Under the pieces are notes generated by a model. It was not told the origin of the DNA. It ran no database searches and saw only the letters and a list, made by a program, of their open reading frames with translations. This document shows positions 35,231-42,963 of a stretch of 64,000 nucleotides of DNA, in pieces. The translations under genes and the position numbers were made by a program. The stretch comes from Dysgonomonas hofstadii (lineage in GTDB: Bacteria > Bacteroidota > Bacteroidia > Bacteroidales > Dysgonomonadaceae): positions 25,728 to 89,727 of the forward strand of contig NZ_JACIEP010000010.1 of NCBI RefSeq assembly GCF_014196915.1, read 5' to 3'. Every line of letters starts with the position of its first letter. The stretch's first letter is position 1.

Positions 35231-35776
35231 TTATATTAACTGATTGACATTGAATTTTCCTATATGTATTTTTTCCCATTGAAGTTTTTCTTCATCAACA
35301 GGTGGCTTTTCTTGTGCTTTGTGGCCGATGGCGATTACAGATAGTACCTGTAGCTGCATAGGAATGTCGAGCAATTCCTTGACGTATTCTTCGGCAGGGG
35401 TATCGGCTATGGTATTGCGTTCGCGTATCTGTACCCAACAACTTCCCAGACCAATATCTTCGGCTTGCAATTGCATGACGATAGAGGCTATAGAAGCATC
35501 TTCGATCCACACATCGCTTGTCAGCGGGTCGGCCATAACAACAACAGCCAGCGAACAGCCGGCTATGAGTTTGCTTCCCGATTTCTTGCATTGCGAAAGC
35601 TTTTCCAGCATGTCTTTGTCTTCCACCAACAGAAACTGCCAGGCATTGCTGCTTTTCGATGTGGGAGACATCAAAGCTGCTTTCATAATAGTTTCTACCT
35701 GACCGGGGCTGAGGGGAGCTTCCGTGAATTTACGTATACTGCGACGGCTTTTTATCAGTTCTTTAAAATCAGCCAT
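35231..35776 (-). CDS. Nitroreductase-family flavoprotein
   Basis: A 181-residue protein. LIKSRRSIRKFTEAPLSPGQ is the FMN-binding N-terminus. MSPTSKSSNAWQFLLVEDKD and the C-terminal IGLGSCWVQIRER and VLSVIAIGHKAQEK complete the family pattern. It reduces quinones, nitro compounds or flavins using NAD(P)H; the physiological substrate is unknown. Six bases separate it from the next gene, suggesting one operon down to the KdsC-like gene. Confidence 0.9.
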   Translation of the reverse strand: MADFKELIKSRRSIRKFTEAPLSPGQVETIMKAALMSPTSKSSNAWQFLLVEDKDMLEKLSQCKKSGSKLIAGCSLAVVVMADPLTSDVWIEDASIASIVMQLQAEDIGLGSCWVQIRERNTIADTPAEEYVKELLDIPMQLQVLSVIAIGHKAQEKPPVDEEKLQWEKIHIGKFNVNQLI

Positions 35777-35795
35777 TATATTTTTGTTCTTATTC

Positions 35796-37175
35796 TTAAC
35801 GTCTTGTTAAACTTTCTACTTCTTCGCCAAGTTCCGTAACGCTCTTCATGCCCTCAGTGCTGTTCTTACGAAGCAGTATATTGAGGGTCTGCATGATCAG
35901 CTTAATATCCAGAGCCAGTGAGTAGCCGTTGATATAGAGCAGGTCATATTTCAGTTTATCCCATACCGATGTATTGTATTTTCCCTGCACTTGTGCCAGT
36001 CCGGTAAGTCCAGCTTTTACCCTGTGGCGAAGATTATATTCGGGTATGTCTTTTCTGAACTGATCTACAAAGAAAGGTCTTTCGGGACGCGGGCCTACAA
36101 TGCTCATGTCGCCTATCAGTATATTGAATATCTGGGGCACCTCGTCCATACGTGTCGCCCTTAGTATTCTACCTATTTTAGTGATCCGTTTATCCACATC
36201 GTTGGCCAGAACAGGACCCGATATGGCTTCGGCGTTTATCACCATTGTGCGGAACTTGTATATTTTGAATATTTTATTATCTCTGGTAACGCGCTCCTGC
36301 ACATAAAAGGCTTGTCCTCCGCTGATTTTGAGTATGAAATATACAATGACAGATGGAATAAAGAATATGATAAGGCCTATGCCACCCAGAACAACGTCTA
36401 TGATTCTTTTAAGCGTTTCGCTGCTTGCCGATAAACCTATATCCCTGACGTCGAGAACAGGTGAATCGTCTATTTGCAGGAAGTTGGCGTTGAATTGCAG
36501 GATGTCGGAATTCTTAGGCTGGTAGTATATTGTATGGCTGTTTTCAACACAATACAGTATTATTTTCTGTTTCAGATCATCTTCTACGTCTTCGGTAATA
36601 AAAGTTACGTCGCATTCCTTTATCAGATCGCATATCTTCGGGTAGCCGGGTGCGCATACATGCTTTACGTTCGACCACATTCCTCGGGCTTCTAATAATT
36701 TGTAGGCCAAAGCTTGTGATTTTTCATAGCCTATTACCAATACCGATTTCCGCTTGTTGGACATGAAATACATATGGTTCGCGGCAAAGTGCCATACAGT
36801 GATCATTACTACCTGTATGATGGAACTGGTTATCAGGATACTTCGGGGATAGGCAAACTCACGGAAGAGGAAGCTTAATGCCATGGTGATGAGGAACAAC
36901 GAAAAAATGGCAAGGAAGACTGTATATCCAATTCCCAGCAACGAAAAGTCTTTTGGTTTATCTAATTCGAATATATGACTGACTATCACATAGCTGATAA
37001 TCATATACGGTAATACTGCCCAGAATGCGTTGTAATTGCTTGTGAAATTGTCGAGACTGTCCTTGAAAATATAATACGCCAACATATTTGAGCCAAATAT
37101 GATGGCCAGATCGACCAGTGGCATAATGAACCGGAATCCTTTGTAACCGAATATATTTTCAATGAGTTTGTTCAT
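35796..37175 (-). CDS. Polyprenyl-phosphate sugar transferase (exopolysaccharide initiating enzyme)
   Basis: A 459-residue membrane protein. Four N-terminal helices precede a soluble CoA-binding-like domain (about 140-240). A C-terminal bacterial sugar transferase domain follows, with KRIIDVVLGGIGLIIFFIPS, IYKFRTMVINAEA, RMDEVPQIFNILIGDMSIVG, PRPERP and KAGLTGLAQVQGKYNT, the hallmarks of WcaJ/PssY-type phosphoglycosyl transferases. It attaches the first sugar phosphate to undecaprenyl phosphate for capsule or exopolysaccharide. No other capsule genes are adjacent. Confidence 0.92.
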   Translation of the reverse strand: MNKLIENIFGYKGFRFIMPLVDLAIIFGSNMLAYYIFKDSLDNFTSNYNAFWAVLPYMIISYVIVSHIFELDKPKDFSLLGIGYTVFLAIFSLFLITMALSFLFREFAYPRSILITSSIIQVVMITVWHFAANHMYFMSNKRKSVLVIGYEKSQALAYKLLEARGMWSNVKHVCAPGYPKICDLIKECDVTFITEDVEDDLKQKIILYCVENSHTIYYQPKNSDILQFNANFLQIDDSPVLDVRDIGLSASSETLKRIIDVVLGGIGLIIFFIPSVIVYFILKISGGQAFYVQERVTRDNKIFKIYKFRTMVINAEAISGPVLANDVDKRITKIGRILRATRMDEVPQIFNILIGDMSIVGPRPERPFFVDQFRKDIPEYNLRHRVKAGLTGLAQVQGKYNTSVWDKLKYDLLYINGYSLALDIKLIMQTLNILLRKNSTEGMKSVTELGEEVESLTRR

Positions 37176-37251
37176 TCAGTCAATAATTAGTCTAATGTAT
37201 AACTCTTCTTTTTCCAGATTACACTACTGTTTGGCAGGCAGGTATATGTCT

Positions 37252-39588
37252 TTATTTCTTTTTAGCTTTACCTTTTGCTTTCGGAGTAGCTTTGCTGTCA
37301 GTTTCAGTTACTATTTTCATAGCGGCTTCAAAATCGAGACTGTCAGGCGCTGTACCCTTGGGAATTTTGTAATTGTTCTTTTTGTATGCTATGTATGGAC
37401 CGTATCTGCCATTCAGCACCTGAAGATCTGTATCTTCTGCAAATGTTTTAATAACTTTTTCCGCATCCTTTTGCCTTTTATCGAGGATCAAAGGAATGGC
37501 GTCGTCTATGTCCACACTATAAGGATCATAACCTTTTGGCAAAGATATGAATTTTCCGTCATGTTTGATATACGGGCCGAATCTTCCTGCACCTACGCTT
37601 ACTACTTTTCCTTCATAATCGCCGATGGTACGTGGCAGGTCGAATAGTTTCAACGCTTCTTCGAGCGTAATGGTAGCAATCGACTGAGTCTTTTGCAGGC
37701 CTGCAAACTGAGGTTTTTCATCTTCGTCCTGCACACCTATTTGTGCCATAGGGCCAAAACGGCCTATTTTGACAGATACCTGCCGCCCCGATTTAGGATC
37801 GGTTCCCAGAATACGTTCACCGATCTTGTGGTCGGTTTGCATATTTGTGGCCGATTCTACTACCGGATGGAATACCTTGTAGAATTTATCGATAAGTTCA
37901 GTCCAGTTTTCTTCACCTTCGGCTACCTGGTCAAATTCTTTTTCGACGGTTGCCGTAAAGTTATAATCAAGTATATCGGGGAAGTATTCTGTTAAAAAGT
38001 CGTTTACAACCATTCCCGTATCGGTAGGGATCAGTTTCCCTTTGTCTGTACCTGTTATTTCAGTCTTCTCGCTGTCGGTAATCTTATCTTTTTTTAGGGT
38101 AAGTACGTTGTATTGCCGTTCAGTTCCTTCTATATTCGTTTTCTCTACATATTCGCGGTTCTGAATGGTGGAAATAGTTGGCGCATAAGTCGATGGGCGT
38201 CCGATACCCAGCTCTTCGAGTTTCCTTACCAGCGAAGCCTCTGTGTAACGGCTCGGGCGTTGAGTGAAACGTTCGGTAGCTGTAGTTTCCTTCATGCTCA
38301 TCACTTCCTGTAATTTTACAGAAGGAAGAAGTCCGGTTTCCGCATCGGTGTTTTCTTCGTCCGTTCCTTCCAGATATACATGCAGGAATCCGTCGAATTT
38401 GATAACCTCGCCTACAGCTGTAAATTTCAGTTCGTTATTATTTGAAATGCCAATGGTAATGGTTGTTTTTTCCAGTTCGGCATCGGCCATTTGCGAGGCG
38501 ATGGTTCTTTTCCAGATAAGCTCGTATAATTTCTTTTCCTGAGCTGTACCCGAAACCGTGTGCTCCGACATGTAAGTCGGGCGGATGGCTTCGTGGGCTT
38601 CCTGCGCTCCTTTCGTCTTGGTGGAGAAGTTACGTACCTTCGAATATTGTTTTCCGTAAACGGTTTCTATTTCGTTCTTTGAGGTATTGATGGCCAGCGA
38701 CGAAAGGTTTACCGAATCGGTACGCATATAGGTGATTTTCCCCGATTCGTATAGTTTTTGCGCAACCATCATTGTCAGCGATACAGGGAATCCCAGTTTA
38801 CGGGAAGCCTCTTGCTGTAAGGTGGAAGTGGTGAATGGAGCCGCCGGAGATTTTTTTACAGGTTTGGTTTCTACATCCTCCACTTTGAAAGAAGCTTCTT
38901 TTAGTTTTTCTAATAATTCCAGGGCTTCTTTCTTCGTCTTCAGGCGTTTACTGAGTTCGGTTTTTATTTCCGATTGAACACCATTTTCTTCCTTTGTGAA
39001 AATAGCTACAACACGGTACGCTGCCTCAGCATTAAAGTCCTGTATTTCGCGTTCGCGTTCTACGATAAGCCTAACAGCGACCGATTGTACACGTCCTGCC
39101 GACAATGCCGGTTTTACCTTACGCCACAGAACGGGCGACAGCTCGAAGCCTACAATGCGGTCGAGTACCCGGCGTGCCTGTTGGGCATCTACCAGATTGA
39201 CGTCTATCTGACGGGGATTCTCTATCGCGTGTAATATAGCATCTTTAGTAATTTCGTGGAATGCTATCCTGCGTGTCTTTTTTTCGTCCAGCTTCAAAGT
39301 CTTGAACAAGTGCCACGAGATAGCTTCTCCCTCACGGTCTTCATCGGAAGCCAGCCATACCATTTCGGCATCTTTGGCTGCTTTCTTCAGTTCGTCGACA
39401 ACTTTTTTCTTGTCGCTCGGAACCTCGTATAAAGGGGTATAATTGTTTTCCAGATCGATGCCTAAATCCTTTTTCTTCAGGTCTCTGATGTGTCCATAGC
39501 TGGACATGACTTTAAAATCTTTTCCCAGAAACTTTTCGATGGTTTTGGCTTTAGCAGGGGACTCGACAATCACTAAATTTTTTTGCAT
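37252..39588 (-). CDS. topA: DNA topoisomerase I
   Basis: A 778-residue enzyme. LVIVESPAKAKTIEKFLG opens the Toprim domain, followed by WLASDEDREGEAISWHLF with the metal-binding acidic residues. KITYMRTDSVNLSS contains the active-site tyrosine. GRPSTYAPTISTIQNREY is also conserved. Instead of zinc fingers, the C-terminus has repeated GRFGP/GRYGPYI units (near residues 625, 683 and 738) and a lysine-rich tail. It relaxes negative supercoils. The promoter is at 39655-39662. Confidence 0.97.
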   Translation of the reverse strand: MQKNLVIVESPAKAKTIEKFLGKDFKVMSSYGHIRDLKKKDLGIDLENNYTPLYEVPSDKKKVVDELKKAAKDAEMVWLASDEDREGEAISWHLFKTLKLDEKKTRRIAFHEITKDAILHAIENPRQIDVNLVDAQQARRVLDRIVGFELSPVLWRKVKPALSAGRVQSVAVRLIVEREREIQDFNAEAAYRVVAIFTKEENGVQSEIKTELSKRLKTKKEALELLEKLKEASFKVEDVETKPVKKSPAAPFTTSTLQQEASRKLGFPVSLTMMVAQKLYESGKITYMRTDSVNLSSLAINTSKNEIETVYGKQYSKVRNFSTKTKGAQEAHEAIRPTYMSEHTVSGTAQEKKLYELIWKRTIASQMADAELEKTTITIGISNNNELKFTAVGEVIKFDGFLHVYLEGTDEENTDAETGLLPSVKLQEVMSMKETTATERFTQRPSRYTEASLVRKLEELGIGRPSTYAPTISTIQNREYVEKTNIEGTERQYNVLTLKKDKITDSEKTEITGTDKGKLIPTDTGMVVNDFLTEYFPDILDYNFTATVEKEFDQVAEGEENWTELIDKFYKVFHPVVESATNMQTDHKIGERILGTDPKSGRQVSVKIGRFGPMAQIGVQDEDEKPQFAGLQKTQSIATITLEEALKLFDLPRTIGDYEGKVVSVGAGRFGPYIKHDGKFISLPKGYDPYSVDIDDAIPLILDKRQKDAEKVIKTFAEDTDLQVLNGRYGPYIAYKKNNYKIPKGTAPDSLDFEAAMKIVTETDSKATPKAKGKAKKK

Positions 39589-39654
39589 ATATACTAAGCT
39601 TATCTAATGGTAACGAATTGCATACAATCCGGATAATTATTTTATTTTGAACCG

Positions 39655-39662
39655 CAAAAGTA
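39655..39662 (-). promoter_or_regulatory. -7 promoter element of topA
   Basis: The minus strand reads TACTTTTG 67 bases upstream of the ATG at 39588. Confidence 0.55.
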
Positions 39663-39884
39663 ATGATTTTGTTTTAAAAAATTAGAATAAAATCATTTAG
39701 AACGGTTTTTTAGTTTGTTTAAATAGTATTAATCCCTCATTTAACACCGTCTTTGCAACATTATATTTTTAGGTTTTTAAATCGGAGGAGCCGGATCTCA
39801 TGGTAAAAAGTAACTCAACCCCGGCTATTATTTTCAATGTGAAATTTTTTAACATTAGGCGGGCTGTCCTTTTACATATTTTCA

Positions 39885-39892
39885 TATCTTTG
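39885..39892 (+). promoter_or_regulatory. -7 promoter element of the outer-membrane barrel gene
   Basis: TATCTTTG lies 60 bases before the ATG at 39953, giving a leader of about 54 bases. Confidence 0.55.
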
Positions 39893-39952
39893 CGCCCTGT
39901 GTGAAAAGATTATAAGCTCAAACTTTTTTTAACTTTACTAATTCAAACGAAC

Positions 39953-40774
39953 ATGAAACAATTTTTATTGGGGATTGCGGCATTATGTGCATTATCCTCG
40001 TACGGACAGGAGTCTGTGGTAGTGACAGACAAACCTTCCGAACCTATATCAGTGTCAAATCACGATATCAATAGGGGAGAAGAATTTTTACTTTCACATC
40101 TGAGTGTAGGTCTCAGGGTTTCTACCCTGGGGGTCGGTATTCAGGCAGCTACACCTATCAACAAGTATTTTAAGTTGCGTGCCGGAATAGATTATATCGG
40201 ATTCAAGACAAGTACCTTCGATATCAGCCTCGAAGACCCTAACGGGGAATTCGACCGTGCATTTGGTTATACTCCAGACTATTCGATGAAGGGAGAGATG
40301 AACTTTACTAATGGAAATGTTTTGGTCGATTATCATCCAAACGGAGGTATATTTCACCTTACAGGTGGTATTTTTATTGGAACAAATAAACTGAAAGCTA
40401 AAGGCTTCCTTGCAGATTATAACGGTAATCCTGCTACATTGCAGTCTGGTGAAACCCGCTGGCCTACCGTAGACTTTGACAGGCATCAGCTTGTACTGAA
40501 TGATGCCAACCTGAATGCAGACCTACAGTTAGGAGGTATTATCAAGCCTTATTTAGGTTTCGGATTGGGGCGTGCCGTTTCTAAAAACAACCGCCTGACA
40601 TTCAAATTTGAGCTCGGAATGATCTATCAGGGTAAATATTCACTGAAACAAGATGGAAAGAAAGTGACCGTGGTAGACGATGCCGCTGAAAACTTTGAAG
40701 ATATAGATACTTACACCAATTTGTTGAAATGGTGGCCGATGATGAATTTTCAATTGTCGTACCGTATATTCTAA
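39953..40774 (+). CDS. Predicted outer-membrane beta-barrel protein
   Basis: A 273-residue exported protein (signal MKQFLLGIAALCALSSYG, then Q). Alternating patterns such as LRVSTLGVGIQAATPINKYF, FKLRAGIDYIGFKT and a final WPMMNFQLSYRIF with a terminal Phe indicate a small barrel of the OmpA/OmpX kind, with no OmpA peptidoglycan domain. Function unknown. It has its own promoter and terminator. Confidence 0.7.
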   Translation: MKQFLLGIAALCALSSYGQESVVVTDKPSEPISVSNHDINRGEEFLLSHLSVGLRVSTLGVGIQAATPINKYFKLRAGIDYIGFKTSTFDISLEDPNGEFDRAFGYTPDYSMKGEMNFTNGNVLVDYHPNGGIFHLTGGIFIGTNKLKAKGFLADYNGNPATLQSGETRWPTVDFDRHQLVLNDANLNADLQLGGIIKPYLGFGLGRAVSKNNRLTFKFELGMIYQGKYSLKQDGKKVTVVDDAAENFEDIDTYTNLLKWWPMMNFQLSYRIF

Positions 40775-40795
40775 TCGGCTTATATAAAAATATAT

Positions 40796-40827
40796 AAGAG
40801 CCGCAGGTTTTTCGTGCGGCTCTTTTT
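40796..40827 (+). terminator. Rho-independent terminator after the barrel gene
   Basis: AAGAGCCGCA at 40796-40805 pairs with TGCGGCTCTT at 40815-40824, followed by Ts. Confidence 0.85.
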
Positions 40828-40848
40828 CATACAGGCAAATTATATCAT

Positions 40849-40856
40849 TACATTTG
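40849..40856 (+). promoter_or_regulatory. -7 promoter element of the glycosyltransferase
   Basis: TACATTTG ends 23 bases before the GTG at 40880. It rules out starts further upstream. Confidence 0.6.
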
Positions 40857-40879
40857 CAGTAAATAAAAAACTGATCGAC

Positions 40880-41935
40880 GTGAAAATCAATTTCATATTA
40901 CCTTTCAAGCCCCGCCGCCCCGCCGGAGGGTTCAGGGTGATGTATGAATATGCCAACCGCTTGGCAGGAAAAGGTTATCAGGTGCATCTGACTTATCCGG
41001 TTAAGACGCCATATATGAAATACAGGCTGCCGTACATAGCCCGGTGTATCTTATCAAAGATAGAAGGATTTACCAACGATAAGTGGTTTGATTTCGATCC
41101 GTCCATAACCATGTCGTATGTCCCCGAAGTAAAGGACAAGTATATTGAGGACGCTGATATAGTGATCGCTACATGGTGGTCTACAGTGCTGGAAATGGGA
41201 AAGTTAAGCCCGTCGAAAGGTAAAAAAATAAATCTGATACAAGGTTTCGAAAACTGGGAAGGACATGAAGACCTTTTGTATGCGTCTTACAGTATGGCTG
41301 ACACGGTGAATATTGTAGTAGCCGCTTATCTCGAAAAAATAGTGCGCCAACATACACAGAACAGGATAGAACTTATAGAGAATGGTATTGACGATCGCTT
41401 ATATTATATTATGCGACCGATAGAAGGCCGTCAGCCGTCAACGGTGGGTATGATGTATTCTCCGCAGGAAATAAAAGGTTCGAAGTATGGGCTTGAAGCC
41501 CTGGAGTTGGTGAAGAAGGAAATTCCTGATCTCAAGGTGGAAATGTTCGGTATATCGCCACAACCCGACAAACTGCCGTCATGGATAAGTTACCACAGAG
41601 ATCCGTTGAACCTGAGGGAGATATATAATAATAGCGCTATATTTATTTCCAATAGCTTTACCGAAGGTTTTGGTCTGGTATCGGTAGAGTCGATGTTTTG
41701 TGGTTGCACATTGGTCTGTACCGATATTGAAGGGCATAAGGAATATGCCTTTGAAAAAGAAACAGCCTTGCTGGTTGAGCCCGGAAACGCGAAACAGATG
41801 GCCGAACGGATTGTCTATCTGATAAAGCATAATGATTGCCGTATAATGCTTGCCAGAAAAGGAAATGAGTATGTACAGCGTTTCAGGTGGGAGAATGCTA
41901 TCGATGCAATGGAAAGGGTAATAAAAAATCTTTAG
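40880..41935 (+). CDS. Glycosyltransferase, GT4-like
   Basis: A 351-residue protein with a GT-B fold. The N-terminal domain begins INFILPFKPRRPAGGFRVMY; the Gly-rich turn is typical of GT4-type enzymes. The C-terminal nucleotide-sugar domain has FISNSFTEGFGLVSVESMFC with the EGFGLVSVE donor-binding motif. The start is read as GTG at 40880, because the stop-free stretch upstream runs back through the promoter and the preceding terminator stem. The substrate, probably a cell-envelope glycan, is unknown. Confidence 0.85.
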   Translation: MKINFILPFKPRRPAGGFRVMYEYANRLAGKGYQVHLTYPVKTPYMKYRLPYIARCILSKIEGFTNDKWFDFDPSITMSYVPEVKDKYIEDADIVIATWWSTVLEMGKLSPSKGKKINLIQGFENWEGHEDLLYASYSMADTVNIVVAAYLEKIVRQHTQNRIELIENGIDDRLYYIMRPIEGRQPSTVGMMYSPQEIKGSKYGLEALELVKKEIPDLKVEMFGISPQPDKLPSWISYHRDPLNLREIYNNSAIFISNSFTEGFGLVSVESMFCGCTLVCTDIEGHKEYAFEKETALLVEPGNAKQMAERIVYLIKHNDCRIMLARKGNEYVQRFRWENAIDAMERVIKNL

Positions 41936-42041
41936 TGTTTTTTAACAAAATATTTCCAATTAGTGATGAACTATTTGAAAAAGGAAACGTTAATATTATG
42001 TGTTTTTCATAGTATTAGATTTAAGGTTAACAATGAAGATT

Positions 42042-42070
42042 GGTTGTCGTGATGACAACCTTTTCTTTTT
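42042..42070 (+). terminator. Terminator hairpin after the glycosyltransferase region
   Basis: GGTTGTC at 42042-42048 pairs with GACAACC at 42054-42060, directly followed by TTTTCTTTTT. Confidence 0.75.
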
Positions 42071-42078
42071 TATATATT

Positions 42079-42663
42079 TGCGAATCAACAGTTGAATTTA
42101 ATCGTTCTATTTTTTACTGCGCATAATCAAAGATTACTTGCCATCCTTTTTTCCTAAGCAAAAAAAGGATGCAAAAATGCTTTGGTGGCTCATCCTTCAT
42201 GCGACCCGTTACAGGCTCAGGGGCTAAACCAAATAAACTCGCCTGCGGCTCAGGCAGTATTTGGTTTCACGCCCCTTTCTCCTGACGGGTGCCCGCACTT
42301 CGGACTAATGCCACCGGGCGGACGCCTGACAAGGGTGCGATAACCTTTGTCGCCGCATCGCGACCCGGGCATACGTTCCGCAGGCGGGGCACCCAATCCG
42401 GCAGTGGAGGCGTAGAACAAAAAGCTGTTCGAGCTTACACATAAGATTCGTATTTAGCCCTGCTTATGAGCGAGTTCTTTTTGTTCAGCCGCAACGCCAG
42501 TTTTGGGTCGCCGGAGGAATGAAGCCTTGAAATACACGTTTAAGTGAGAGTAAAGTCAAGCTTGCTTGAAATTTACCGAACGTAGTGTATTCAATCTTAA
42601 TTAGTTTTTGTAACTTTTGTATCAAGACAAAAGTTAAGAAAACAAGCCGACAGGCGCGTTAGT
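42079..42663 (+). repeat. Long non-coding repeat, copy B (about 585 bp)
   Basis: The second copy of the 14893-15479 repeat, same orientation. The stems are preserved: AAACCAAATA 42226-42235 with 42258-42267, and AACTTTTGT 42612-42620 with ACAAAAGTT 42627-42635. The last pair carries a compensated T-A to G-C change relative to copy A. The variable block is at about 42290-42370. It starts right after a terminator and is followed, six bases on, by the fragment at 42670. Confidence 0.85.
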
Positions 42664-42669
42664 GAAATA

Positions 42670-42823
42670 GGAGGTTAAAATCAGACAGATAAAAAAGACT
42701 TTAGTCAAAAATCAAATATGAAAAGATGTTTGGCTAAAGCCTTTTTCTTCAGATAGTCCTTATCCACGACTTAAAAGTCGTGGCAATTTATTAAAAATAA
42801 ACAATTTAAAATATTCCGACCAA
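42670..42823 (-). mobile_element. Fragment of the MITE-like element, reverse orientation
   Basis: This stretch is nearly the reverse complement of 11319-11471, including the GACTTTAGTC, GGCTAAAGCC and CCACGACTTAAAAGTCGTGG words. It lacks the outer 34-bp arms; from about 42823 the sequence drifts from the other copy. It is therefore a truncated copy or the internal module alone. Confidence 0.75.
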
Positions 42824-42963
42824 CACTGGTTATGCCCCTGAAAATCCGGAAAATGAAAAACTATCTATAATTTCTGACTGGTTGTATTCAAAAACCGGCA
42901 TATTAATTAATCTTTAGGTAATACCATATACACTATCGGGGATTTTTTGCAGGTTCTCATTTA

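Larger units (their letters stand above)
39589..39952. other. Divergent intergenic region
   Basis: These 364 AT-rich bases hold the topA promoter on one strand and the barrel-protein promoter on the other. A short GCCGG/CCGGC inverted pair lies near 39789-39829. No gene is seen. Confidence 0.55.

Noticed and set aside
40814..40879. Upstream GTG start of the glycosyltransferase
   Set aside because: This GTG lies in the terminator stem of the previous gene, and the promoter element comes after it.
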